A stretch of 64,000 bases of DNA from Bacillota bacterium (GTDB lineage Bacteria > Bacillota > Clostridia > Acetivibrionales > Acetivibrionaceae), in assembly GCA_023398495.1 (NCBI GenBank), contig JAEWSG010000203.1, positions 62,001 to 126,000 on the forward strand. Reading direction: 5' to 3'. Under the pieces are notes generated by a model that was not told where the DNA came from, made no database searches, and saw only the letters and a program-made list of their open reading frames with translations. Each line of letters opens with the position of its first letter. The stretch's first letter is position 1. Positions 9,403-18,262 of this stretch are shown piece by piece. Both the position numbers and the translations under genes were made by a program.

Positions 9403-11499
9403 TTACGTTATGGTTGTATCTACACCTAGTCTAGAGACTTTTCCAGCCTGACCTGCTTCATATTTGTCAAAAATTACTGTATCCATCGGCATAAAGCTTC
9501 CTGTATCCAGGCGAAGGTCTGGAACTGCTAATCTTGAGTTTATTTCCAGATAAGTGTGAACACCAAGATACATATGCTCTTGTAACAATACTATGTTGAC
9601 CTTTGTATGCGCCGGTGTATTTGCTTCCACCAACCTCTTTAGAACACTAAGCTGACTTTTGTCTTTGATTTGGTCCGGCCTTAGAATGATGTGAAACGTA
9701 AATGAATCCTCTCCGTAGAGCATTCCTAAATCATTGACCAGATTTTTGTCCTTGATGTATTTAAATTGAAATTGTTCAACAATTACAGGCTTTTCACCTG
9801 AAAACAACTCAACCAACTCAGAAATTCCTAACCTTGTGCCTCTTTTTTTGTAAAGCTGGGGTGCTTTTTTTATTAGTTTTTTTAGTTTATCTTCGCTCCA
9901 GTTTGTGTCATAGGATATTGACAGCCATTCTGCGATCCATAGAAGATATTCTCCCGATACAGCATCTACATCAAAATACCTTGAAATATTATCTATCTTT
10001 TTTTCAGTTGAAAGAAAAAACGTCTGAAAAAGTGCTAGAAATCTCTCCAAAAATTCTTTACTCTTTTGATTCTCACTATAAACCGCAGGTAAATATTCCA
10101 TATAAGACGTAAACGGAAAGTGGGCACAAATACTTTTTATAACCGGGGTAAATCTATCATTGGCAATCAATTGGATTCTAAGCCATAAAAACCTCCCCCT
10201 TTTGGTATTAATCAAGGCATCTTTTGGATTAGTGAGCAGGGTAGTCCAATTTATAGTTTCCAATATATCCTTGTCTTTTCTCCTAACCAATTCATCAATA
10301 TCATGTGCATCAGTTGAGATCCCCTTGTTATCAGAAATGTAATATGAAATAACAACTTGCGAGTCTTTAGGAATATCACAATCAACAACTAACTTATGCC
10401 ACAAAGTTCCTTCCGTAATACTGTCAAAAGCCAATGAGTAGAATGTACCCACAGGAAGCGGATTTTCATCCTTCCTGAGTACCTTTGGCTTTAAAGTCAA
10501 TACTGCTATTCCTTTTCTTTCACTACAAAGTATGTACAGATTTTTATTCTCGTCCAGTATTATTCTATCGACCAAACCTCTATAACCAGGAACTTTTTTG
10601 ATACTCCCATCGCTTTTATTTACACCGTATAAGAATAAATCCTTCTCGGATGAATCTTCCAATGTCTTTCCATTTCCAATATATATACCGCTTGAATCAA
10701 TACATATACCTGAAGGTATATTATGTAAGTTTATAGTTTTATTACTTGAGGTAATATACAGCTTTCTATCTGATATATCCAAAATGAACAATTCATTACT
10801 CATTACTTTAATACATGAATTAGAGATATCAGTTAAGTAATTTATTTCTGTTTTGTTCAATACCTGTGCACCGGAATTGAACTTAAAAACACTGGTACTA
10901 CTAAAGCTATTTGAGTTTTTGTTGTATTCACTCATCAAGACATAAAAACATCCTTCTTCATCCACTGTGATATCATAAGGTGTCATGCCGGTAGTTATGG
11001 TAAACTGCTTGGAATTCCCCATACTCCATCGAATATCATGGTTTATCTGGGCTATGTTTACTACAACACCTGATAGTCTTGAGCCAATTAACAAATAGAA
11101 ATTCCCTCTAAAATATTCTATCTTTTTCAGCTTCAAAAGTTCCTCTTCACTACCCTCTGTTTCCGAGTCTTGAGAAAAAATGCTGTTTACCTTGTCAACA
11201 TATTTCTTAACCGATTTTGTCCATAAAAGCTGTGAATTCATAATATCAAAAGCACATACAAGGCACTTTTTCCTATCTAGCAGATAGAAAATGCCACAAT
11301 TACCATATGCAAAATCCAGATCCTCTGACAAGAAATTGTACTCTCTAAGGCTCTCAAACTTTTCGAGAGCATATTCATCTACAAGTTTTAAGGACAAGCC
11401 AAATTCTCCATAGTCAATATTGTCACAAAAACCCTTCTGCCAGTCAGATTCTTTATTTAGTATTAAGTATTTTGGTTCTTCCGGTGAAGTAATACCCAC
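9403..11499 (-). CDS. Tail protein I-like baseplate protein fused to an N-terminal beta-propeller-like region
   Basis: A 698-residue protein starting at GTG with GGGGG six bases upstream. Residues about 1-340 show repeated blade-like segments (for example YDITVDEEGCFYVLM, IPSGICIDSSGIYIG, VDRIILDENKNLYILC) like NHL/SMP-30 propellers. A jelly-roll-like section follows (about 340-450). Residues about 455-600 carry the phage tail protein I-type domain (TIGR02242 style): YLPAVYSENQ, FLERFLALFQTFF, LLWIAEWLSI and KKRGTRLGI. P2 gpI-type proteins sit in the baseplate and link to fibres, fitting its place between baseplate J and the fibre gene. Confidence 0.82.
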   Translation of the reverse strand: MGITSPEEPKYLILNKESDWQKGFCDNIDYGEFGLSLKLVDEYALEKFESLREYNFLSEDLDFAYGNCGIFYLLDRKKCLVCAFDIMNSQLLWTKSVKKYVDKVNSIFSQDSETEGSEEELLKLKKIEYFRGNFYLLIGSRLSGVVVNIAQINHDIRWSMGNSKQFTITTGMTPYDITVDEEGCFYVLMSEYNKNSNSFSSTSVFKFNSGAQVLNKTEINYLTDISNSCIKVMSNELFILDISDRKLYITSSNKTINLHNIPSGICIDSSGIYIGNGKTLEDSSEKDLFLYGVNKSDGSIKKVPGYRGLVDRIILDENKNLYILCSERKGIAVLTLKPKVLRKDENPLPVGTFYSLAFDSITEGTLWHKLVVDCDIPKDSQVVISYYISDNKGISTDAHDIDELVRRKDKDILETINWTTLLTNPKDALINTKRGRFLWLRIQLIANDRFTPVIKSICAHFPFTSYMEYLPAVYSENQKSKEFLERFLALFQTFFLSTEKKIDNISRYFDVDAVSGEYLLWIAEWLSISYDTNWSEDKLKKLIKKAPQLYKKRGTRLGISELVELFSGEKPVIVEQFQFKYIKDKNLVNDLGMLYGEDSFTFHIILRPDQIKDKSQLSVLKRLVEANTPAHTKVNIVLLQEHMYLGVHTYLEINSRLAVPDLRLDTGSFMPMDTVIFDKYEAGQAGKVSRLGVDTTIT

Positions 11500-11537
11500 T
11501 TAAATCCCCCTAACCTAAATCATAGTAATACATTAAG

Positions 11538-11586
11538 GGAGTTTCAAAAATTTTTTTATTTAACATATGAGTTTTTTTGAAACTCC
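11538..11586 (-). repeat. Intercistronic inverted repeat in the eCIS operon
   Basis: GGAGTTTCAAAAA (11538-11550) pairs with TTTTTTGAAACTCC ending at 11586, giving a stem of about 13 bp with an AT-only loop. It lies in the 109-base gap between the baseplate J-like and tail-I-like genes. It could attenuate transcription or stabilise an mRNA end; the 3' side lacks a clear U-run. Confidence 0.55.
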
Positions 11587-11608
11587 AATTGTTAAAGTAT
11601 GATACTGC

Positions 11609-13819
11609 CTAATTGACTTCAATTTTATGAATGCCGGAGCAAACAAGGGAATTGGGTCCAATTTTTACACTACCCTGCTCTCCCAGGCTCCATCCACTTC
11701 CTGAAGCAAACAGCTTTACCGCATTTACATAATCAACACCATCAATATTTTCTATAACCTCATATATTTCTGAAAGATACACGGGCCTTCCAAACTCCCA
11801 GCCTTTTTTCCCATCCCCATCTCCTAATGGAGATAAAAACTCCTTAAGTTTATTGTTTATCTTATCTTTGTCAGGTTTGTGTCCCGGTTTAAAAGTGACT
11901 TTGGCCAATACACTTACTTCTACGTATTCCGGTGGCACAACATTTATTTCAGTCGTAATCAACCTGTGCAAATATAAGTGCTGGCACACCATGGAAATAA
12001 ACCTTTTACCGGGTCTTGGTCTTGGTTTATTGCTATACGGTACAACCACCACGTCAATCCAATTAGCTTCCATTCCCTTTGACGTTCTTTGACTATTTAC
12101 AATTGCCTTTGCTCTTGCCACTCTTAACCCAGGAGTAGATAAGGCCAGCTTTTCAATATCTTCGAATGTTACAGCCCTGTGAACCTCTGTCAATCCCTTT
12201 CTAGCCTGCAACTGAGCCTCTTCAATGCTTTCCGGATCTACTCCTCCCGATGCCCGAAGACTATTTTTACATAAAATATTTCTGCTGCCATAGGGCTGAA
12301 CCACTTCACTTATTTTGCCTGCCTCAACATTACCTTTTGAACCGTTACCGGTTACAAGCTTAATTACCCTTATGGAGGCATCATCAACGACCTGAGGAAT
12401 AGTACCATTTATTCCGTCTCCAAAAACTATCTGGCTTGTTTTTTCATCAAAAACAAAATGGGTATCCAATGCTCCAGATGAATCAAAATCATCCACTCTG
12501 GTCCAGTCCTGCCAATAAACATCGGATTCTTTTTTTATCTTAATTGAAAGTTTTATATCCTGAACATCCCCGTCCGATAAAGAAAGGTCAAACCTTTGGT
12601 TTGGAAGACCACTGCTTCCTCCTAAAACCTTAAAATCACTAAAATCCAAAGACCAGTATAATAACCTAAAACTATATGCGTTACCTTCTATTAAAATATT
12701 ATTTCTGTCAATAAGCTCGATTTTTATTGAATCTTTCAGCTTAACAAGCTTGTAACCGATAGAATTGTTGTCATGCAAGACTTCACCTGTCTCCCTGCAA
12801 TCCAACCACAAATTATTTAAATGGCTTTTTAATTGAAGTAAACACTCACCGTTTAAAACAAGAAAAACCGGCTCGAGTTTGAATGCTTTGGTATTACTGC
12901 AAGTATAATCAACTTCTTTTGTATTACAGTATGTTTTTCTTTGAATGACAGGAACGTTATTTATCATTATCCCATTTAATTTTGGTGCCAGTTCAATTTC
13001 TTCCTCCTTAATAGTACTGCGAATAAAATAGCTGTCATATTGGTTGTCAAGTCCTTTGTACAGGCTCATGTCATACGGGACTGAGAATAAGATTCTGCCT
13101 CCTTTTGTAAAATTTGAGGTCTCATCTGCAATTACAGGGAGGGGAACCCATTGAGCCTCACCTTTTTTTGGTGAACTATAAATTTCCCAGAAGCAATTAT
13201 TTACTACACTTTTAGTACACGCTATGTCATCCTTATAATCATCTATATGTAACCCAACATCAACAGGGTATTCATCAAACACATCAAAGTAAAGATAAAA
13301 CATCTCACCCTTTGGAAGCTTTTTTTCAAAGCCAATATACATCCTATCTCCTGGCATTGCGTTCTCACCAAAGCCATAGTAAGACAAGCCTTCTCTTCCG
13401 TTAGCTTGAGTGTTGTCCATATAACCCCAGTCAGTGCAGCTCAATATTTTATCTATGCTATTATCTATTAGTTTATAAGCTTCCAATGTTTCAAAGGAAA
13501 TATCTCCCGCGTACATCCTTGTACCTTCCGGAACGGTAATTATCTCGCTACATGATAGGCATACGCTTGTCCTGGAACTTAAGGAAGATCTTATCCTATA
13601 ATCTAGCAACTTAAGAAATTTCAAGTAGCTGCCATCCCTTATTCTATTCAGGTAATACTGCTGCATCTCAGTAAGCCATGAAAACATTTCCAAGAGAGTT
13701 ATTCCTGGATCATGGAAGTTATAATCCGTCCACTCAGGAGAAAACTTTTGGATTAGTTTTTTTGAATCCTCAAATATCTCTTTAAAAGTCTTGTCGTCCA
13801 GATTCTTTAAAGGTAGCAT
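11609..13819 (-). CDS. Baseplate J-like protein (TIGR02243-type), shorter paralogue
   Basis: A 736-residue baseplate protein. The N-terminus has the family signature NFHDPGITLLEMFSWLTEMQ (about residues 38-57), and the middle has VFGDGINGTIP (about 455-465). The C-terminal half holds the baseplate-J fold, with ASGGVDPESIEEAQ, RAVTFEDIEKLALSTPG and RARPGKR-like loop residues. It corresponds to Afp11/12-type wedge proteins that join hub and sheath. It is separated from the longer paralogue by a 252-base gap filled by a MITE. SD is AAAGGA about 10 bases before the ATG. Confidence 0.88.
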   Translation of the reverse strand: MLPLKNLDDKTFKEIFEDSKKLIQKFSPEWTDYNFHDPGITLLEMFSWLTEMQQYYLNRIRDGSYLKFLKLLDYRIRSSLSSRTSVCLSCSEIITVPEGTRMYAGDISFETLEAYKLIDNSIDKILSCTDWGYMDNTQANGREGLSYYGFGENAMPGDRMYIGFEKKLPKGEMFYLYFDVFDEYPVDVGLHIDDYKDDIACTKSVVNNCFWEIYSSPKKGEAQWVPLPVIADETSNFTKGGRILFSVPYDMSLYKGLDNQYDSYFIRSTIKEEEIELAPKLNGIMINNVPVIQRKTYCNTKEVDYTCSNTKAFKLEPVFLVLNGECLLQLKSHLNNLWLDCRETGEVLHDNNSIGYKLVKLKDSIKIELIDRNNILIEGNAYSFRLLYWSLDFSDFKVLGGSSGLPNQRFDLSLSDGDVQDIKLSIKIKKESDVYWQDWTRVDDFDSSGALDTHFVFDEKTSQIVFGDGINGTIPQVVDDASIRVIKLVTGNGSKGNVEAGKISEVVQPYGSRNILCKNSLRASGGVDPESIEEAQLQARKGLTEVHRAVTFEDIEKLALSTPGLRVARAKAIVNSQRTSKGMEANWIDVVVVPYSNKPRPRPGKRFISMVCQHLYLHRLITTEINVVPPEYVEVSVLAKVTFKPGHKPDKDKINNKLKEFLSPLGDGDGKKGWEFGRPVYLSEIYEVIENIDGVDYVNAVKLFASGSGWSLGEQGSVKIGPNSLVCSGIHKIEVN

Positions 13820-13853
13820 ACTATACCTATCCTTTCAAATACCAATCAGTTTC

Positions 13854-14051
13854 GGGTGCATGTAGCTTAAGTGAAGAAAATATGGAAGAAACATTGTGAA
13901 GCAAGTTGTAGTGCCTGTTAATACGACGAGGAAAGGGAGAGCATTGTTTGAGCGAAGCGAGTTTTGCTCAACCCCGAGGAGTATTTACAGGCTCTAAACT
14001 GCGAAACTTAAGTTTCTGGAATACTTTTCTTCACATTTATTACATATACCC
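13854..14051 (-). mobile_element. MITE-like element, copy 2 (198 bp), inverted relative to copy 1
   Basis: It is the reverse complement of 2414-2612 with roughly 90% or better identity by eye, including long identical blocks such as GAGCATTGTTTGAGCGAAGC. The left end is GGGTGCAT; the right end has drifted to ATATACCC. I see no intact target duplication (flanks ATCAGTTTC and TAAATTCCT differ). It occupies nearly all the gap between the two baseplate-J-like genes, so it is transcribed inside the operon and would fold into a long hairpin. Confidence 0.85.
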
Positions 14052-14071
14052 TAAATTCCTTGTGTCATTTT

Positions 14072-17000
14072 TCACAATATTCCTCTTACTGCTATATCAT
14101 GAACTCCACTTGTAACAAGGATACAAGGAGATATGTTAAGCCTTTCCATGCCTTCATCAGTTAGTAATATGCTCTTACCTGTATCAATGTTTGTTGCATT
14201 TATCTCCAAATTTGTAACATAATCAATTTCTTTAATCCCTTCTAAAAGCGAGTAAAAATCAGACATATGCGGAAGCCTTCCAAACTCCCATCCATTACGG
14301 CTATAACCTCCATATAAGGGATCTAAAAAGTTTTTAAGCTTTTGGTTAGCCTGTCCTTCTATTTTTGAAGCATGCTCAAAATCCTTTGTCGTTAAACTTG
14401 CCTTTACAGATATCTCTACGTATTCAGGCTGCGAGACTATAAGTCTTCTTGGCACCACCACTTGGATAGGAGCCCGCTCTTGTAAATAGCCATATATCTG
14501 CTTAATAAGTTGAACAGAAGGTCTTGGACATTTTTCGTCACTTTGGGGTACAACAACTACCGTCACCCACCCTGTATTTATCTTGTTTCCATCTCCATAC
14601 TTATAATTTTGCAGGCACTTTACCCTTGCTATACCTGGTGATGCCTGCTTTACAAGGCTCTCATAATCTTCTTTAGACACCGCTCTGTTTTGGTGCTTTA
14701 TTTGCTTTGTACCTCTCTCTATTGCTTGTTGAATCGTTTCAGTATCAGTTCCTCCAGCAGCGTGCTCAGGATTATTTACTCCAGCAACAAAAGCAATAGA
14801 ATTTCTAAGGGTGTTTATACTATGCTTTTCAACATTTCCTGCAGCGCCTCCACCAGTTCTGTAATTAACCCTTATATTACCTGCAATTTCAGGTGGAGCT
14901 GCACCTTTAACTCCATTTCCAAATCTAATATTTCCCATAACCCGATCTATTGTATAATGCCGGTCACCAGGCATTGAATCCATAAAATGTTCTACGCACT
15001 TCCAGCGAATCCAGAATTCTGTTATAATTCCATTTATATCAAAAACTTCTTTAGTCTCATATAAATCCATAAAAACTATTTTGGCTCGTTCACTTTCAGA
15101 CAGCACGCTTAATTCATTTACCCATATTTCTTCAGAAATTATGGGGCACTTAGTAAGTCTGCATTCTATAAATGATTCTTCCAGCCTGTAATCAGGTCTT
15201 TCGTCCTTTATAAGTTCACCTTGCGAAGCATATGTAGTATTTATAAACAGGCCTTTGAATTTTGGGAGTAATGCATTCTCCTTCCCGCTTGCATTAATAA
15301 AGCTGTCCGATACATCAACACCCCTTATCCAATACATTTCCCGCCCAAAATAATTCTCCTTTGCAAAATCCGGCGGTCCAATAAACTCAAGAGTACCTGT
15401 GCGTGTCAGACTATAAGTGCCATCCTCAACCTCAAGCCTCGTCCAGTAGTTTTTTTCATTTTCTCTTCTTAAATAATGCCACTCAATTCTTGGATAGGTA
15501 TTCTTTATATTTAATTGTTCCTCCAAGGAAACAAAAAGACTTATCATGCCCTTTAAGGGAGCCTTATCAAATCCCAAATATATACTCGCATTTTTATCTT
15601 CAAGAGCTTTAAAGGGCCTGAACAGATTTAAAGTACCTGAATATTTATCTGAATTACTCTCGTATGTGTCATTAACATCTATATAAGCACCATTATTCTG
15701 TGCAAATAAACGTTCAATACTTTTTACACCCGAATGATAAGTAATGTTAAGTTTCTTGAAAGAGGGCGGAAGAATATCACTTACAACAGGTTTAATTATT
15801 TTTCCGACTTCCGTTTCTGAAATTATATACTTCTCTCTTCCATAATCTCCATTAATAATTCTTACACGTATCCAAAAGTTGTCCTGACCGTTGACTATGG
15901 TTGGAGCCATATCCTCTGGACAACAAAAAAATATTTTGTTTAATTCATTATCATTAGGAGCATCCTCTAAAATAAGATTTCCGGTAGTGTCAATAAGGTC
16001 CTTTATCGAATCCCAGCCTTTCCCATTCCAGTATTCCCACGACAGAGTTGGTCCAGCACGTTCCTGAGCTTTATTTACAGCAAAATACTCTCCCGTTTTA
16101 TCGTAAAACTCCTTTCTGGCTGCTTCCAGAATATTCTCAGCCCTTTTAAGACTTATTGGGCTACCATTCTTTAATTTTAACATGGAAGCAAGCTTATCTG
16201 CCTTAATGACTATCAATTGGTCAATTGTGTTAATTCCATATGTTTCTGTCAGTTGCTTAGCATACACAGGTCCTATCCCATGAACCTTTTGTACGTTTAA
16301 GTTGCAAGCGGAAACCTCAGTTTCAAACTGCAGGCAAACTCTAGCACCTTTTTTAGAAAACACCTCCCGGCTTCCGATGTAAAATGTATCATAGGTTCTT
16401 GGCTCATGACCAAACGGATAGATTTTAGCATTACCGGAGCCGGTTTCCTTACTCTTTAAGAGAGGAACATCATTGTAAAACAACATTTCCGGCTCTATTG
16501 GTGAATCTGGTATTGCATTAACTGCGACCAATATTTTAGAAACAGCGAGTTTAAATGCCGTAGTATTTCTTATTGCTGAGTTTGCTACAATCCGGCACCT
16601 TATCCAAAAACCCTCAATTCCATTAATCTTTGTCTTAAAAAATTCATCTTCAAAGTCTTTTGTAAGTTCTATATATATATATTCTTCACCCTCTGAGAGC
16701 ATTGTCTCTGCTTTCACCTTTAGCGGCGGCCCGATCATTGTGGATATTGACGGTACCCATTGCTCTCCGTTCCACCACTCCCAGAATACATCGTCCTGAA
16801 GTTTTGTTTTTTCAAGCCCCTGCTTTGTATTTAAAGTCAGACTTATGGTAGCTTGTCCTTTAAGCTTGAATAGCTCATTATGACATAAATAAAGACAATG
16901 CTCCTGAATATTATCATACTTTTTTGAAAAAGCCTCAAAAGCTCTATTATTTAAATATTCAAAGCTGTGGTCGTATATAAAATCATTTTGAGGAACAACA

Positions 17001-17407
17001 CTATAAACAGCCTTTAGCTTAGCAGGAGTTGCTAGAAAGCTTTTTTCCGTCTCAAAAATAATTGGTTCGCTTCCCTTTGGATTTGCTGCTAGTTGTGTCC
17101 CCGCAGGAATCAGTACATTTTCACTAACCCCATCACTTAGTAGAAAAGTTACTGGAGCCCTAGCCCTTAGGGGCGGCAACAAATTGACCCCAAGAGTATT
17201 TAAAAAGGCAAGAAAGTGATTCGCAGGAACCTCGTTAAGTCTCTTTATCAGGCCATCAAACATAGCTGCAAAAATTTTGATTAGTGCAGTACCAGAATCC
17301 TTTTTTTCCAGCGAAACCTTTAGATCAGGAACATAAAAAGGTGCCAGCTGACATACTTCTTTTAGTATTCCATTAAGATCCCTTTCATCAAGTTTAGGCA
17401 CAGTCAT
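14072..17407 (-). CDS. Baseplate J-like protein (TIGR02243-type), long form with inserted helix-hairpin-helix
   Basis: An 1111-residue baseplate wedge protein, co-linear with Afp11. The N-terminus (LKVSLEKKDSGTALIKIFA) and the C-terminal half (VMGNIRFGNGVKGAAPPE; GGTDTETIQQAIERG; RAVSKEDYESLVKQASPG) match the baseplate-J family. Repeated WxxWNGxxW modules (about 209-217 and 458-465) suggest duplicated domains in the first half. At about residues 370-432 there is an inserted helical module reading VHGIGPVYAKQLTETYGI, a helix-hairpin-helix/DUF4332-like motif not expected in a baseplate protein. It starts 19 bases after the gp25 gene. Confidence 0.88.
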   Translation of the reverse strand: MTVPKLDERDLNGILKEVCQLAPFYVPDLKVSLEKKDSGTALIKIFAAMFDGLIKRLNEVPANHFLAFLNTLGVNLLPPLRARAPVTFLLSDGVSENVLIPAGTQLAANPKGSEPIIFETEKSFLATPAKLKAVYSVVPQNDFIYDHSFEYLNNRAFEAFSKKYDNIQEHCLYLCHNELFKLKGQATISLTLNTKQGLEKTKLQDDVFWEWWNGEQWVPSISTMIGPPLKVKAETMLSEGEEYIYIELTKDFEDEFFKTKINGIEGFWIRCRIVANSAIRNTTAFKLAVSKILVAVNAIPDSPIEPEMLFYNDVPLLKSKETGSGNAKIYPFGHEPRTYDTFYIGSREVFSKKGARVCLQFETEVSACNLNVQKVHGIGPVYAKQLTETYGINTIDQLIVIKADKLASMLKLKNGSPISLKRAENILEAARKEFYDKTGEYFAVNKAQERAGPTLSWEYWNGKGWDSIKDLIDTTGNLILEDAPNDNELNKIFFCCPEDMAPTIVNGQDNFWIRVRIINGDYGREKYIISETEVGKIIKPVVSDILPPSFKKLNITYHSGVKSIERLFAQNNGAYIDVNDTYESNSDKYSGTLNLFRPFKALEDKNASIYLGFDKAPLKGMISLFVSLEEQLNIKNTYPRIEWHYLRRENEKNYWTRLEVEDGTYSLTRTGTLEFIGPPDFAKENYFGREMYWIRGVDVSDSFINASGKENALLPKFKGLFINTTYASQGELIKDERPDYRLEESFIECRLTKCPIISEEIWVNELSVLSESERAKIVFMDLYETKEVFDINGIITEFWIRWKCVEHFMDSMPGDRHYTIDRVMGNIRFGNGVKGAAPPEIAGNIRVNYRTGGGAAGNVEKHSINTLRNSIAFVAGVNNPEHAAGGTDTETIQQAIERGTKQIKHQNRAVSKEDYESLVKQASPGIARVKCLQNYKYGDGNKINTGWVTVVVVPQSDEKCPRPSVQLIKQIYGYLQERAPIQVVVPRRLIVSQPEYVEISVKASLTTKDFEHASKIEGQANQKLKNFLDPLYGGYSRNGWEFGRLPHMSDFYSLLEGIKEIDYVTNLEINATNIDTGKSILLTDEGMERLNISPCILVTSGVHDIAVRGIL

Positions 17408-17426
17408 ATATTTTAGCTCTCCCCAA

Positions 17427-17822
17427 TTACGATTCTTTTATATAAAATGGATATACCAAATTGAATCTATTGTTGGTCTTTCTTACAACATAACTTATAT
17501 TTATCATAAGCTTTCCGTCAACAACCTTATCCATTGAAATATCAACCTTTAAAACCTCAATTCTTGACTCCCATATTGTAAGAGCCTCCCTCACACTTGA
17601 CTGCATTAAGGCAGTAGTGGTGACATCCAAATACTCAAATACAAATTCCTTTATTCCACAACCAAACTCTGGCTGCATTATGCGTTCCCCTTTTTCAGTA
17701 GAGAGAATTATCCAGATTGCTTCTTTTATGTCTTCTTCATAATCGGACATTTCAACAAGCCCACTAGACTCATTTACCGATACAGGAAATTTCCACCCTA
17801 CACCTAGAAAGTCTCTTGACAT
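17427..17822 (-). CDS. gp25/GPW-family baseplate wedge protein (Afp9-like)
   Basis: A 131-residue protein of the usual gp25 length. It carries FLGVGWKFPV at the start, the conserved GERIMQPEFGCGIKEFVFE (about residues 49-68), which includes the EF-G-C/G-I core of the family, and a C-terminal alpha/beta section. gp25 nucleates the wedge and starts sheath assembly in contractile tails. The SD GGGAGGGG lies six bases before the ATG. It lies between PAAR and baseplate J, as in Afp/PVC clusters. Confidence 0.93.
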   Translation of the reverse strand: MSRDFLGVGWKFPVSVNESSGLVEMSDYEEDIKEAIWIILSTEKGERIMQPEFGCGIKEFVFEYLDVTTTALMQSSVREALTIWESRIEVLKVDISMDKVVDGKLMINISYVVRKTNNRFNLVYPFYIKES

Positions 17823-17871
17823 AATTCCCCTCCCATATATTTCTGTTGATTTATCTGTAGGAACTTATATT

Positions 17872-17927
17872 GGGTGTGCACTATATTGTGGAAAGAACAT
17901 TGCGTAAAGGCTGTAGAGAATGCACCC
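17872..17927 (+). mobile_element. MITE-like element, internally deleted copy 3 (56 bp, with 9-bp target duplication)
   Basis: It begins GGGTGTGCA and ends TGCACCC, and the 5' part (GTGGAAAGAACATTG...CTGTAGAG) resembles one arm of copies 1 and 2 with the rest deleted. It is flanked by a perfect direct repeat ACTTATATT (17863-17871 and 17928-17936). It fills most of the 122-base gap between the gp25 and PAAR genes. Confidence 0.75.
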
Positions 17928-17944
17928 ACTTATATTATTCGTTC

Positions 17945-18241
17945 CTAACCTCCTATGGTAACGGTTGGCTCTCCCAGCACAACAGAATTTGGAGGCCCCG
18001 ATTCAACCACCATATCTCCCTGCCGAACAGCAGGAAGATTATTAATCAACACGGTTTTACTTCCCACTGCCACTATACCTCCCACATGTGGCACCACTCC
18101 AGTGACAAGCGGGCATGCATGAAAATCAGAACCTGCTCTAAAGGCTGGCTTTCCTCCAATCAATACATTAAAACTCCCAGGCCCAGGTCCTAGCGGCGTA
18201 CCATGACTCGTATTATCTCCTACTCTAGCTGCAGGTGGCAT
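17945..18241 (-). CDS. PAAR-domain spike tip protein (Afp10-like)
   Basis: A 98-residue protein from the ATG at 18241, preferred because AAAAGGAG lies eight bases upstream; a GTG seven codons earlier has no SD. It starts MPPAARVGDNTSHG and contains the PAAR/Zn-type repeats ending GGxPAxRxGD-like (GKPAFRAGSDFHACP; NNLPAVRQGDMV). Histidines and one cysteine (THG, FHAC) fit zinc binding at the sharp tip of the spike. It follows the gpV gene within 25 bases. Confidence 0.93.
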   Translation of the reverse strand: MPPAARVGDNTSHGTPLGPGPGSFNVLIGGKPAFRAGSDFHACPLVTGVVPHVGGIVAVGSKTVLINNLPAVRQGDMVVESGPPNSVVLGEPTVTIGG

Positions 18242-18262
18242 TAGACACACTCCTTTTCGCAC

